From: JALYGY01 sp963800975
GTDB taxonomy: Bacteria > Actinomycetota > Rubrobacteria > Rubrobacterales > Rubrobacteraceae
NCBI GenBank assembly: GCA_963800975.1
Contig: CAWDDB010000014.1
Location: 62,001-126,000 of the forward strand
Direction: 5' to 3'
DNA: 64,000 nucleotides
The notes beneath the pieces are model-generated. The model saw nothing but the letters and a program-made list of their open reading frames with translations, did no database searches and was not told where the DNA came from. Of the stretch, positions 34,866 through 43,499 are shown one piece after another. The position numbers and the translations under genes are program-made. How positions within the stretch are numbered: the stretch's first letter is position 1; every line of letters begins with the position of its first letter.

Positions 34866-35210
34866 GTGCTTAGCGTGTTCGGCTCCTTCCCCTTGTCGGC
34901 GCTGGCCTTCGTCCTCGCAACCGTGGCAGGCGCGGTCTGGGCGGCGGGTGTTCGTCTCTCCGACACCACAGATGTGCTCTTGGAAAGGTTCGGGCTGGGG
35001 CAGGCGCTCGGAGAACGCCATGGATGATTCTTCGCCCAGGAACTCAGGTTAGACCAAGACGCCAACGTCAGGGAGCAGATTCAGGATGCTTCGGACGCTG
35101 GCGAGAGCAAGGAGTGGCACTTGGTGGGGGTCTCTGACGTGCTGCCCGAGCGCGGCGCCATTCTCTTCTGGGACACCTCGAGGCCCAGTTTCGGCAGGTC
35201 CTCGAGGTAG
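34866..35210 (+). pseudogene. Cation-antiporter N-terminal fragment and trailing open frame
   Basis: 34866-35027 encodes a hydrophobic helix plus AAGVRLSDTTDVLLERFGLG, similar to the start of CaCA-type Ca2+/H+ antiporters, then stops at TGA. The same frame continues to 35210 (ANVREQIQDASDAGESKEWH, VLPERGAILFWDTSRP) with no recognisable family. Either two unrelated scraps or a gene interrupted by one stop. Confidence 0.45.
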
Positions 35211-35247
35211 CACCTCCCACTCGAACTTCCGAGAAGAAGAATACCTG

Positions 35248-35287
35248 CTCATGGCGAGAAGAGGAGAGCTTCCTCCCCTCCTCTTCT
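35248..35287 (-). terminator. Strong hairpin terminator after alcohol dehydrogenase
   Basis: The arms GAGAAGAGGAG and CTCCTCTTCTC form an 11-bp perfect stem just beyond the stop codon of the minus-strand dehydrogenase gene. Confidence 0.7.
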
Positions 35288-35294
35288 CTCGTAT

Positions 35295-36338
35295 TTAGTC
35301 TGCTGAGAGGACGACCTTCATCGCGTTTGTGTGTGCAGCGTCGGCGAACACGTCGTAGGCGTCCATGATCTCGTTGAGCTTGAAGCGGTGAGTGGCAAAG
35401 CCCGTCGGATCCAGGCGTCCCTCGGAGACTAGCTTGAGAAGGGTCGGCGTGGAGGACGTGTCAACCAATCCGGTGGTGATGGTGATGTTCTTGATCCAGA
35501 GCGTCTCCAGGTGAAGCGTCGCGGGTTTACCATGGACCCCGATGTTCGCGACCCGCCCGCCGGGACGCACGAGCTCGGTGCACAGTTCGAAGGTGGCCGG
35601 CACACCGACCGCCTCCATCACCACGTCGGCCCCGAGCCCGTCGGTCATCTCCATCACCCTCTCCACCGCATTCTCGGAGGAATTGTTGATGGTTTCGTCG
35701 GCGCCGAAGCCTCGGGCGCGCTCCAGCCGCGAGCCGGCCATGTCTATCGCGACGATCCTACCCGGTCCGTAGAGCTGAGCGGTCATCATGGCCGCGAGTC
35801 CCACGGGTCCGGCACCGACCACGGCGACGGCATCACCCGGCTTGACGCTACCGTTCAACACCCCGACCTCAAAACCCGTCGGCAGGATGTCGGCGAGGAA
35901 CAGCACCTGCTCGTCGGAGAGCCCCTCCGGGACCTTGTAAAGGCTGTTGTCGGCGAATGGCGCCCGTGCGTACTCGGCCTGCACCCCGTCTACCAGATGG
36001 CCCAAGATCCAACCACCCCCGTTGAGGCACTGGCTGTACATCCCCCGCTTGCAGTACATGCAGCGTCCACAAGCCGAGATGCAAGAGAGCAGGACCTTAT
36101 CCCCCACCCGTACGTTCATGACGGCCGACCCGGTCTCAACGACCGTCCCGACGGCTTCATGGCCCAAAGCGCGCCCCTCATCCACAGTGGGAACGTCACC
36201 TTTGAGGATGTGCAGATCCGTGCCGCAGATGGTCGTGGTGTCGATCTTGACTATCGCATCCGTCGGATCTTCGATCCCGGGATCCGACTTCGACTCCCAT
36301 TGTTTGGCTCCTGGGCCGTGGTAAATCAACGCTTGCAT
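35295..36338 (-). CDS. Zinc-dependent alcohol dehydrogenase (MDR family)
   Basis: 347 residues. Catalytic zinc region CGTDLHILKGD and GHEAVGTVVETG; structural zinc cysteines in CISACGRCMYCKRGMYSQC; Rossmann motif GAGPVGLAA (about residue 172). It resembles isopropanol/2,3-butanediol-type dehydrogenases acting on secondary alcohols with NAD(P). The site before the ATG is weak (GAGGCAACGCC). It stands alone in the accretion zone, unlike the dehydrogenase at 58239. Confidence 0.93.
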   Translation of the reverse strand: MQALIYHGPGAKQWESKSDPGIEDPTDAIVKIDTTTICGTDLHILKGDVPTVDEGRALGHEAVGTVVETGSAVMNVRVGDKVLLSCISACGRCMYCKRGMYSQCLNGGGWILGHLVDGVQAEYARAPFADNSLYKVPEGLSDEQVLFLADILPTGFEVGVLNGSVKPGDAVAVVGAGPVGLAAMMTAQLYGPGRIVAIDMAGSRLERARGFGADETINNSSENAVERVMEMTDGLGADVVMEAVGVPATFELCTELVRPGGRVANIGVHGKPATLHLETLWIKNITITTGLVDTSSTPTLLKLVSEGRLDPTGFATHRFKLNEIMDAYDVFADAAHTNAMKVVLSAD

Positions 36339-36425
36339 GGCGTTGCCTCGTTCTCTCGCTTCCCCTAATAAAACACATACTACTCTACCACCAGGACTCT
36401 GTTCGAACTTCGCAGAACACTCCTA

Positions 36426-36567
36426 CGAAACTGTCTGAAAAGGTGTTCGAGCAATATTCCGAGCATGGATTCGGCCGATATTCTGAGGCCAAACGGACCG
36501 AACGGCGCCCCTTCGGTGCCTCGTCGGGCCATCTTCCGGGCATCTCCAGGAATTTTCAGACAGTCTC
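36426..36567. mobile_element. MITE-like element with IS5-type terminal repeats (142 bp)
   Basis: The ends GAAACTGTCTGAAAA (36426-36440) and TTTTCAGACAGTCTC (36553-36567) are inverted repeats with one mismatch. The inside has no gene. The left end abuts CTA directly after a half copy of the dispersed motif (ACTTCGCAGAAC). The ends match those near 49961 and 51057, pointing to mobilisation by an IS5-type transposase. Confidence 0.7.
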
Positions 36568-36818
36568 TCTTGAACGTCGTAGTTGGATAAGCGCCGCGTT
36601 AGAGTCCATGGGATTCCCTCCTAACGCTCTCAGTACGTCGGGCAGGGGCCTGGAGGATGGCCGGTGGTACGTGCTCTCCGCGAGCCCGTCTGGGTGATGA
36701 GGTTCGGGGCTCCACCCCCTCCGGGGACGGTGATCCCTAGATCCGCGTACACTGCTCCCCAATCGGGTACGGGGGAGACCTTTGTGCACTATGATGGGTT
36801 CGAGAGGAGGGTGAGAAG
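36568..36818. other. Intergenic region upstream of UspA gene
   Basis: No supported gene. It should contain the UspA promoter; a ribosome binding site (GAGGAGGGTGAGAAG) lies at its end. Confidence 0.4.
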
Positions 36819-37691
36819 ATGAGCCAACTGCCGAAGAAGATCCTGCTGGCCACTGACGGCTCCGAGGACGCGAGGCTGGCAGGGCAGGCCGCGGCGAGCC
36901 TCGCCGACAATGGCGGGGCGGAGCTACACGTAGTGCACGCCTGGCAGAGCGTGCCCCATCCCGTCGTCGGCGCCGACTATTACGAGGAAGGGGCTAGGAG
37001 GCTCCTGGAAGAAGAAATCGAGTTTGTCTTCGGCTTCGGGGCTGCGGTAAAAGAGGCCCACATCGTGATGGGTCCTGCGGTGGACGCGATCCTCGACCTC
37101 GGCGAAGAGATAGGGACCGACCTCCTGGTGGTGGGCAGCCGAGGGCACGGGACGCTCGGACGCCTCATCCTGGGCAGCGTCTCGGAAGGGGTAGTACACT
37201 ACGCCACCCGCCCGGTACTGGTAATGAGGGGCGGGGAGGGCGCCTGGCCGCCGGGGCGGGTCGTGATTGGGGACGACGGCTCGGAGGCGGCGAAGAAGGC
37301 TGGGGAGCTGGCATCGAGCATCGGAGAGCTCTTCGGGGCGCGCTGCGCCCTCGTGCGGGCGTACCCGGAGTTCCCTGAGGCAGACCGGGTTGGCCGGGCG
37401 CTCGACCCCCGCGCGGTAGACGACGCCCTGCGACATGCCGAGCGAGAGCTCCACGAGCGCGCCGAGGAGTTGGGTAGCCTGGCGGGGAGGCGTCCCAGGA
37501 TAGGGATGGCCGCGGGCGACGCGGCCGTGGCGATCCTCGAGGAAGCCCGGGAAGGCGACAACGCTGCGACCCTCATTGCCGTGGGGAGCAGGGGCCTGGG
37601 GCTGGCGAGGCGCCTGAGACTGGGCAGCGTCTCGACCAAGGTCTTGAGGGCCGCCGAGAGCCCGGTGCTGATCTATCCGCACGTCGAGTAG
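36819..37691 (+). CDS. Tandem universal stress protein (two UspA domains)
   Basis: 290 residues with two Usp domains (about 5-143 and 148-288). Each ends in the ATP-binding motif: VVGSRGHGTLGRLILGSVSE and AVGSRGLGLARRLRLGSVST. GAGGAGGGTGAGAAG precedes the ATG. The next gene (ZIP transporter) begins 5 bp after the stop, implying one transcript. A minus-strand UspA pseudogene lies 760 bp downstream. Confidence 0.95.
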   Translation: MSQLPKKILLATDGSEDARLAGQAAASLADNGGAELHVVHAWQSVPHPVVGADYYEEGARRLLEEEIEFVFGFGAAVKEAHIVMGPAVDAILDLGEEIGTDLLVVGSRGHGTLGRLILGSVSEGVVHYATRPVLVMRGGEGAWPPGRVVIGDDGSEAAKKAGELASSIGELFGARCALVRAYPEFPEADRVGRALDPRAVDDALRHAERELHERAEELGSLAGRRPRIGMAAGDAAVAILEEAREGDNAATLIAVGSRGLGLARRLRLGSVSTKVLRAAESPVLIYPHVE

Positions 37692-37696
37692 AAAGC

Positions 37697-38440
37697 GTGG
37701 AACTAGCGGGCGCAGCTTCAGTGTTTCTCTTCGCGCTGCTCACGGCGGTGGCCACCGGGCTCGGCGCCGTGCCGTTCGCTTTCGCGAAGCACCCTACACG
37801 ACGGTGGCTCGGGGCCTCCAACGCGATCGCGGCCGGGCTCATGCTCGCGGCGAGCTTCGGCCTGATCTACGAGGGCGTCAACTATGGCCTTGCTCGCACG
37901 TCGGCGGGTGCCCTGATCGGGCTCGGGTTCATCGTGCTCGCGCGACGGTTCCTCAGGCAGGAAGAGCACCCGGCGGTCTTCGCGAGCATGAGCGGCCTCG
38001 ACGCCCGCAAGGCGCTCTTGATAGTCGGGGTCATGACGGTGCACTCGTTCACCGAGGGAGTGGGTATAGGTGTATCGTTCGGCGGGGGCCAGGACCTCGG
38101 CCTGTTCATAAGCTTGGCCCTTGCCGTCCACAACGTACCCGAGGGACTCGCCATCAGCCTGGTCCTCGTACCGCGTGGGGTCGGGTGGATCCGGGCAGCC
38201 CTGTGGAGCGTCTTCTCCAGTCTGCCCCAGCCCTTGATGGCCCTACCGGCCTTCCTCTTCGTCGAGGTGTTTCGGGCGCTTCTGCCTTACGGGCTGGGCT
38301 TCGCAGCGGGAGCCATGATCTGGATGGTCTTCTCCGAGCTCGTGCCCGACGCCCTCGAGGAGGCCTCGAGCAACCTCGTGGCCGTGGTGGTAACGCTCTC
38401 CGTCGTCGCCATGGTGACCTTCCAAGTCCTCATCCGGTAG
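37697..38440 (+). CDS. ZIP family metal transporter
   Basis: 247 residues, eight predicted helices. The two metal-binding signatures are HSFTEGVGIG (helix 4) and HNVPEGLAIS (helix 5). A GTG start just downstream of the UspA stop is used. It probably imports Zn2+/Fe2+/Mn2+; co-transcription with a stress protein suggests stress-related metal supply, an inference. Confidence 0.92.
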   Translation: MELAGAASVFLFALLTAVATGLGAVPFAFAKHPTRRWLGASNAIAAGLMLAASFGLIYEGVNYGLARTSAGALIGLGFIVLARRFLRQEEHPAVFASMSGLDARKALLIVGVMTVHSFTEGVGIGVSFGGGQDLGLFISLALAVHNVPEGLAISLVLVPRGVGWIRAALWSVFSSLPQPLMALPAFLFVEVFRALLPYGLGFAAGAMIWMVFSELVPDALEEASSNLVAVVVTLSVVAMVTFQVLIR

Positions 38441-38454
38441 GCGCTTCGTCAAGC

Positions 38455-38705
38455 TCCTTCTTCGCTTCGGCGACGGTGTCCCCATGGTCTTCGACCCGTC
38501 TACTTGTTGGTCGAGCCGCCGGTTCTCCCGGTAATTCGCTCCGTGCTCGGCTCCGCGAACTGATCGACATGGGTAGTGCCGGTTCGACGTACTCGACGTG
38601 TAGCTCGGAATTCGCGCTCTTTGCTAGGTCGATGGCGGTGTGGCGGCGAGCTCGGCGTCCTGTGAGCCGTCGGTGGCCAATAGTATCTTGATTGGGATGG
38701 TGATA
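38455..38705 (-). pseudogene. UspA pseudogene (N-terminal, frameshifted)
   Basis: The minus frame starts IKILLATDGSQDAELAA. After a frame change it continues TAIDLAKSANSELHVEYVEP. The TAG met in the first frame (near 38628) is caused by that shift. The ATP-binding motif is missing. A decayed copy related to the neighbouring UspA gene. Confidence 0.7.
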
Positions 38706-38840
38706 CCTACGGGGCTCCTTCGGCCCTTAAACTGCAACGGTCACGGTCGATCCTGAGGCTTCGGCTCCCCAGATTTCAATAGGGTTCTTCTGACTGGAGC
38801 CTCCGCCCAAGCCGAGCCTGGACAGACACACATCTACTCT

Positions 38841-39221
38841 CTACTCTGACTTTTCGAAGACGAGCCACGATCCCTTGATGCTCATCTCCTTGGCGTAGGT
38901 TCCCCTCGTGCTCGGAATCACCTTGACCAGGCGATCTCCCTCCATGGCGAAGGCCTCGAGCGTCTGGGCGACGTCCTCGGAGTGCACCACGAAGGCCACC
39001 CGGTGCTCCTTCATGATCTCTTCCGCGGAGGCTCGGCGGGTCTCCTCTTTCCCTATGATCTCGGCCAGCATCCTCTCCCTCTCCGCCGCGGCGGCCCAAA
39101 GCTGGTCCCTGTTGGCCTCGGCCTCAGCATGGCGAGCGACGTCCCGCTTGCGCCACCCCTCGATGTGCTCCTCGACCCGGTGCACCATCCTCTCGATCAT
39201 GGTCGTGCCTCGCTCGCCCAT
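38841..39221 (-). CDS. Coiled-coil protein, unknown
   Basis: 126 residues. The N-terminal half is highly charged and helical (HRVEEHIEGWRKRDVARHAE); the C-terminal half is a small alpha/beta-like segment ending KEMSIKGSWLVFEKSE. GAAGAGGAGGTAGGGG precedes ATG 39221. No family recognised. Probably monocistronic. Confidence 0.6.
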   Translation of the reverse strand: MGERGTTMIERMVHRVEEHIEGWRKRDVARHAEAEANRDQLWAAAAERERMLAEIIGKEETRRASAEEIMKEHRVAFVVHSEDVAQTLEAFAMEGDRLVKVIPSTRGTYAKEMSIKGSWLVFEKSE

Positions 39222-39399
39222 CCCCTACCTCCTCTTCTACTCTACAGTCCGTGACACCATTTTACCCACCATCGACCCGCATAAGCTTTCAGCCTGGCCC
39301 CCGGTATCTTCTGGCGCTCAGGTTGTGTCCTAGCACCGTTGGTAAGAAGAGTCTAAGATACCCGCATCGGGTAGCGCAGCTCTGGTGGAAGAGTAGAGG

Positions 39400-39870
39400 A
39401 TGCGACGCGTCGGCCGGCCCCGATCCGGATTGTTGGTGGCCTTGCCCTTCGTGATGCTGCTCGTGCTGCCCATGCTGCTCGTCTCCGAACGCTCCGTGTG
39501 GGCGCAGGCCCGAGATCTCGACGGTGACGACTTCCGTTCGCAAGCGGAAGCCCAGAGTGAGTACGAGAAAGACCCGCAGAACGACCCCAACAATCTGGAC
39601 GTCGACGACGACGGACGGGCTTGTAAGGGCTTCGACTACGGCGGTAGCGGAGCGGGGAGCGCGGCGGCGGACGACCAGTAGAGGGACGGCAGGACCGTGG
39701 CTCGAGGAGCCGCCGACAACCAGTACCGCGAGGACGAGGTCATAGTCGACACCATCCCCGACTAGAAGCTCGCCGATACCGGCGGTCCTCCCTTTGTCTC
39801 CCTCGCCGGGGTCGCGCTGCTTGGCGCGGGGCTACTGCTCGGACGCTCCGTGTCCCGCCGCGCCTTGTAA
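39400..39870 (+). pseudogene. Excalibur-type secreted protein with LPxTG-like anchor, interrupted by two in-frame TAG codons
   Basis: 39400-39681 encodes a signal peptide, then FRSQAEAQSEYEKDP and the Excalibur loop LDVDDDGRACKGF (Ca-binding DxDxDGxxC). After TAG 39679-39681 the same frame continues through a linker to TAG 39763-39765, then KLADTGGPPFVSL, a hydrophobic helix and RSVSRRAL before TAA 39868-39870. The tail is a sortase-like signal (LADTG), so the original protein was probably cell-wall anchored. As read, only the 93-residue secreted form is made. Confidence 0.65.
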
Positions 39871-39889
39871 CGCATCCCGCATCCTATCA

Positions 39890-40038
39890 GGCGGTTTTCA
39901 ACGGCGCACACCCCTGGGCCAGAACCCTCCGGTAGTCCTCCTTGGCCGCCTCCACTATGCTCTCCTTGGTGACCCCGCTCGCGCTGAAAGCCGCCCCATA
40001 GAAGGGCGGCTCTATGCACGTGATGTCGCTGACCGACC
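39890..40038 (-). pseudogene. Short C-terminal fragment of an unidentified protein
   Basis: The minus frame encodes CIEPPFYGAAFSASGVTKES and then IVEAAKEDYRRVLAQGCAPL before TGA. It looks protein-like but has no start of its own (it runs into the end of the sigma-factor gene). The family could not be assigned. Confidence 0.35.
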
Positions 40039-40917
40039 TTAAGCCGCGGCGCCGCGGAGGGCTTGGCCGAACTCACTGCGGGCAAGCATGCGCTCGGCCT
40101 GCAGCTGCATCTGCCTGACCCGCTCGCGCGAGATGTCCAGCTCGCCGCCCAGCTCGGCGAGGGTGGCGGGCTCGCTATCGTCGAGGCCGTAGCGCCTGAC
40201 CAGGACGTGCCGATGGCGTACGGGCAGCCGCTCGATGGCTTCCTTGAGCTGGTCCGTCTCCATCTCGCGCATCACCGTGTCCGGCGTGTCGGAGACGCTA
40301 TCGTCCTCGATCAAGTCTCCCACCTCCGAAGAGCCCTCGTCCGAGCTCAAAGGCTGGTGCAGACTCGTCGCATCAGGCATCGCGCCTTTGACGTCGCGTA
40401 CCTGCTCGACGGTCCACCCGATGCCCTTGGCGACCTCCTCCTCGGTAGGCCCCCGCTCGAACTTGGCAGAGACCTCGTTGTAGGCGTGTGCCATCTTGCG
40501 CATCTTCTCCGTCATGTGCACCGGCACCCGGATGGTGCGGCCCTTGTCGGCCACGGCCCTCTGCACGGCCTGCCTGATCCACCAGGTGGCGTACGTGGAG
40601 AAACGGAAGCCCTTATCGGGGTCGAATTTGTCCGCTGCTCGCATGAGGCCTATGTTGCCCTCCTGGATGAGGTCCTCGAAGGGCAGCCCGTAGCCCCTAT
40701 ACTTCTTGGCCACGCTGACCACCAGCCTGAGGTTCTTCTCGATGAGGCGCTGGCGAGCCTTCTTGTCGCCTGCCTTCGCCCTCTTGGAGAGGTCTTTCTC
40801 CTCCCGGTGCGAGAGCAGCCGCCCCGTGTCGATCTTAGCGAAGTAGCCGGGGATCAGATCCGGCGCCTTTGGTCCTCGCTCAGGACGTCGCGCCTTGATA
40901 GGCTCCATGGTTTTCAT
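40039..40917 (-). CDS. RNA polymerase sigma factor, RpoD/SigA-like
   Basis: 292 residues. Region 1.2/2 includes NLRLVVSVAKKYRGYGLPFE and DLIQEGNIGLMRAADKFD; the -10 recognition helix is STYATWWIRQAVQRAV. Region 4 includes ERLPVRHRHVLVRRYGL and the -35 HTH DISRERVRQMQ. It lacks the long acidic N-terminus of the primary factor, so it is a group 2-like sigma. GAGGAGGAGTCGT places the start at ATG 40917 rather than 40935. A good promoter lies 230 bp upstream with a structured leader. Confidence 0.92.
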   Translation of the reverse strand: MKTMEPIKARRPERGPKAPDLIPGYFAKIDTGRLLSHREEKDLSKRAKAGDKKARQRLIEKNLRLVVSVAKKYRGYGLPFEDLIQEGNIGLMRAADKFDPDKGFRFSTYATWWIRQAVQRAVADKGRTIRVPVHMTEKMRKMAHAYNEVSAKFERGPTEEEVAKGIGWTVEQVRDVKGAMPDATSLHQPLSSDEGSSEVGDLIEDDSVSDTPDTVMREMETDQLKEAIERLPVRHRHVLVRRYGLDDSEPATLAELGGELDISRERVRQMQLQAERMLARSEFGQALRGAAA

Positions 40918-41147
40918 ACGACTCCTCCTCGACACTCCTAGATACTCTTCAGCCGCGTCTTCACTACCCGCCTAGGGTTTTGCCCCTCGTGGCGGTCGTG
41001 TTCTCCATCAGTTGCGCTACCCGTAGGCCTGCCAATTCACTCGGGCGGCGCCCCAAGACTCGCAAGTCTTCTAAGGCACCAAGGAGTTACACCAAGTTGA
41101 TTATGAGGGGCACAAACCCCTAACGTGCCATCTAACCCGGTATTTAT
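40918..41147 (-). promoter_or_regulatory. Long structured 5' leader of the sigma-factor gene
   Basis: About 220 nt between the predicted promoter and the ATG. Stems visible on the transcript include AGGGG-TTTGTG-CCCCT near 41105-41122 and AAGACT-TGCG-AGTCTT at 41055-41070. No known riboswitch class is recognised. Confidence 0.4.
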
Positions 41148-41175
41148 ATTGTAGCGTGATGTTACGATATGTCAA
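41148..41175 (-). promoter_or_regulatory. Housekeeping-type promoter for the sigma-factor gene
   Basis: On the minus strand TTGACA (41170-41175) and TACAAT (41148-41153) are separated by 16 bp in an AT-rich context. The start site would be near 41141. Confidence 0.7.
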
Positions 41176-41734
41176 GGTTTGGATTGACCTTGGGATGCCC
41201 CAAACCCGGCGGCTCCGCGGGCGCCATCATCGTTGAACCCGAGGGCCACATCCTAATAAAGCACCTTGGTACCAACCCTGCCGAAATCTCTTGACAATGA
41301 ACGCACGCAGGATGCGCCAGTATCCTCGACGCAGACGACAGGGACGCCGCGACATAAGCGACATAAGCGACCAAATATCGGCGCGTAGGGGCTCGACACC
41401 CGGTCGCGCACCGCTCCTCTATCTCTTAGAGTCGGTGAAGGTGCAGGAAATCGTTCACCGTCGGTACCTCTCCTCGATTGAGGAATTAGCAAGGGTACGG
41501 AAACTGTAGACGAGCGGCCAGGCGTCCAGTAGCCGAAGACGCCGACGCGGTGATTGTGTCAGCGGACGACTCCGAACTTGCCGTCGCCTTGGATCTCCTT
41601 GAGGAAGTCATCGAGCGCGCTCACCCTTTCTGGGGCCAAGGGCGCCCTTGACTACTCCGATCCCAAACGCGTTTAGACGAGCGTCTATTCTAGCGGGTCT
41701 TCCGATGTTCGAGGCCACAACCATAGCATGGTCG
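41176..41734. pseudogene. Gene-poor region with a possible binding-protein tail (41567-41625)
   Basis: A minus frame ending at TGA near 41567 reads VSALDDFLKEIQGDGKFGVVR, similar to the C-terminus of amino-acid ABC binding proteins, with an earlier disrupted stretch (NAFGIGVVKGA). The rest of 41176-41734 has no supported gene. Confidence 0.35.
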
Positions 41735-41776
41735 TGTGATTAATATGTGATTAATGTGTGACGATCATGGTATAAT
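41735..41776 (+). promoter_or_regulatory. Promoter with three 11-bp-spaced direct repeats
   Basis: TGTGAT/TGTGAC units start at 41735, 41746 and 41757 with an exact 11-bp period and are followed by TATAAT at 41771-41776. The regulator start is 44 bp further. The repeats are candidates for self-binding by the XRE protein or for integrase arm-type sites. Confidence 0.6.
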
Positions 41777-41819
41777 ATCAACAAATAATGGGAATGATTC
41801 AATTATGGAGGTGGACGGA

Positions 41820-42014
41820 ATGAAGCTGCGGCACCTGAGGGAGCGTCGGTCCCTATCCCTCAGGGAGCTTTCCAACCTTTCGGGGGTGAACTACAACGCC
41901 ATCTGGCGCATAGAGGTCGGGCGAACCGGAGCACAGCCACGCACGGTACGCCGATTGGCCGAAGCGTTGTGTGTTGAGCCCCACGAGTTGATGAAGGGAA
42001 ACGATAATGGGTAG
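41820..42014 (+). CDS. XRE-family HTH protein (element regulator or excisionase-like)
   Basis: 64 residues, an HTH_3 fold: LRHLRERRSLSLRELSNLSG, then VNYNAIWRIEVGRTGAQPRTV and RRLAEALCVEPHELM. GGAGGTGG before ATG 41820 decides the start over the frame-opening ATG at 41754. It overlaps the integrase start by 8 bp, the usual arrangement of an integrase operon in actinobacterial integrative elements. Confidence 0.85.
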   Translation: MKLRHLRERRSLSLRELSNLSGVNYNAIWRIEVGRTGAQPRTVRRLAEALCVEPHELMKGNDNG

Positions 42015-43144
42015 GCGAGGCAACGGCGAGGGGTCGATACGCCGCCGCACGGACGGGCGCTGGGAGGGACGCTATACGGTCCACACCGCCGAAGGGCGGC
42101 AACAGAAAACAGTCTACGGGAAGACCCGTAAAGAGGCCGCCGCGAAGCTCACGGAGGCGATGGCTGGCCGGGAGAATGGCCTCGTCTTCGATGCGGGCAA
42201 GCTCACTGTTGGGGACCACCTGGAGCGGTGGCTAGACGACGTGGTGAAGCCGTCCGCCTCGCACCGCACCTACTCGACGAACGCCCAGCAGGTCCGTACT
42301 CACATCGTCCCTACTCTGGGCCGGATCAAGCTCAAGGGTTTACGCAAAGCTCAGATAGATCGACTCTACCGCGAGAAGCTTGACTGTAGTCTCTCCCCCT
42401 CGACGGTGCTCCGGCTCCACGCTGTGCTCCACTAGGCGTTGGAGGAGGCCGTTAAGGGCGACCTGATCCCTCGCAACCCTGCCGCCCGCGCGAACAAGCC
42501 CAAGGTCAAGCAAGCAGAGATAGAGCCCCTCGACGCCAAGCAGGCTGCCGCGTTCCTGAAAGCTGCAAAGGGCGATCGTTTCGAGGCCCTCTACGTCCTG
42601 TGCCTAATGTGTGGCCTCCGGCAGGGCGAAGCGCTCGCGCTCCGCTGGCAGGATATGGATCTCGACGGTGCTACGCTTCGAGTGAGCCGCCAGCTACAGC
42701 GTGTCAGGAAAGGGGGGGGCCTCCGATTCTCCGCACCTAAGAACGCTAGTCGCCGCACCGTGGGACTCCCCCAGAGGGCCGTGAGCGCCCTCAAGAGCCA
42801 CCGCAAGCGCCAACTAGAGAAAAAAGCTAGTAGCCACCTCCTACCACGACCAGGGGCTCGTCTTCGCGTCCAGGAAGGGTACGCCGCTAGACACCCAGAA
42901 CGTCGTGAACCGCTACTACAAACCGCTGCTCGAGCAGGCGGGCCTCCCCCCCATCCGCTTCCACGACCTCAGGCATAACTGCCTATCGCTCCTCGCTCAG
43001 CGTGGCGAGCCCATACGGGACCTCCAGGCCCTAGCCGGGCACGCCACCGCCGCATTCACCCTCCAGAGATACACACATCACTACGACGCATCGGCCAAGC
43101 GCACCGCCGATGCGATGGGCGAGATCTTCTCCGAGGGGACGTGA
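42007..43144 (+). pseudogene. Phage-type tyrosine integrase, interrupted
   Basis: The N-terminal arm-binding region (GRRGNGEGSIRRRTDGRWEG), SAM-like core-binding domain and catalytic domain are all recognisable: RQGEAL (Arg I), HDLRHN (His-x-x-Arg), AGHAT and LQRYTHH (Tyr). Two lesions: TAG at 42433-42435 within HAVLH-ALEEAV, and a frame change near 42815-42825 beside an A6 run. All catalytic residues survive, so the damage is recent or partly sequencing error. It would act on tRNA-Thr sites such as those at 45800 and 31447. Confidence 0.9.
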
Positions 43145-43254
43145 TCCCCTCCTAGTCTTCACCCCTGCCTTAGGCACGAGTTAGTTTGCTTTGGGCTAGG
43201 CTGGACAGCAAAGCGCACGAGTAAGGCAGATCCCTACGTACGCTACTATGGGTT

Positions 43255-43360
43255 CCCGCGTTAGGGTCAAACTAGGGTCAAAAGGCCCCCGACACAGGAC
43301 CGAAGCCTTGCGTTGCGGGAAGAATTTTGCGCTCGCGGTGGTGTCAAGGTGGTGTCAATA
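43255..43360. repeat. Orphan arm-type direct repeats
   Basis: TAGGGTCAA twice at 43261-43281 and GGTGTCA twice at 43338-43358, both with 11-bp period. These equal the right-arm repeats of the att-like copies at 9071 and 5354/28377, but no tRNA core is adjacent. They lie 110-215 bp after the integrase. Confidence 0.6.
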
Positions 43361-43499
43361 GAGCCCCTATCGGTGAGACTTCCCCGACAACTTCCCCATA
43401 CAGGTGTTGACGTCGCGAAATACTCGAGAGCCATGCCAAGGATGCGCTTTGGGCTTGGCGCTGGCGCTCGCCACCTACGGGGTGTTTGCGACGCGCTCC

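Noticed and set aside
36443..36697. Plus-strand ORF of 84 codons over the MITE
   Set aside because: It lies largely inside the inverted-repeat element, without ribosome site or domain.
39679..39765. Genome-wide recoding of TAG
   Set aside because: Many intact genes in the window end in TAG with no coding beyond, so TAG works as a normal stop.
41055..41070. AAGACT/AGTCTT hairpin region as a tRNA or tRNA-like gene
   Set aside because: No complete cloverleaf with T-loop could be drawn; it fits better as part of the sigma-factor leader.
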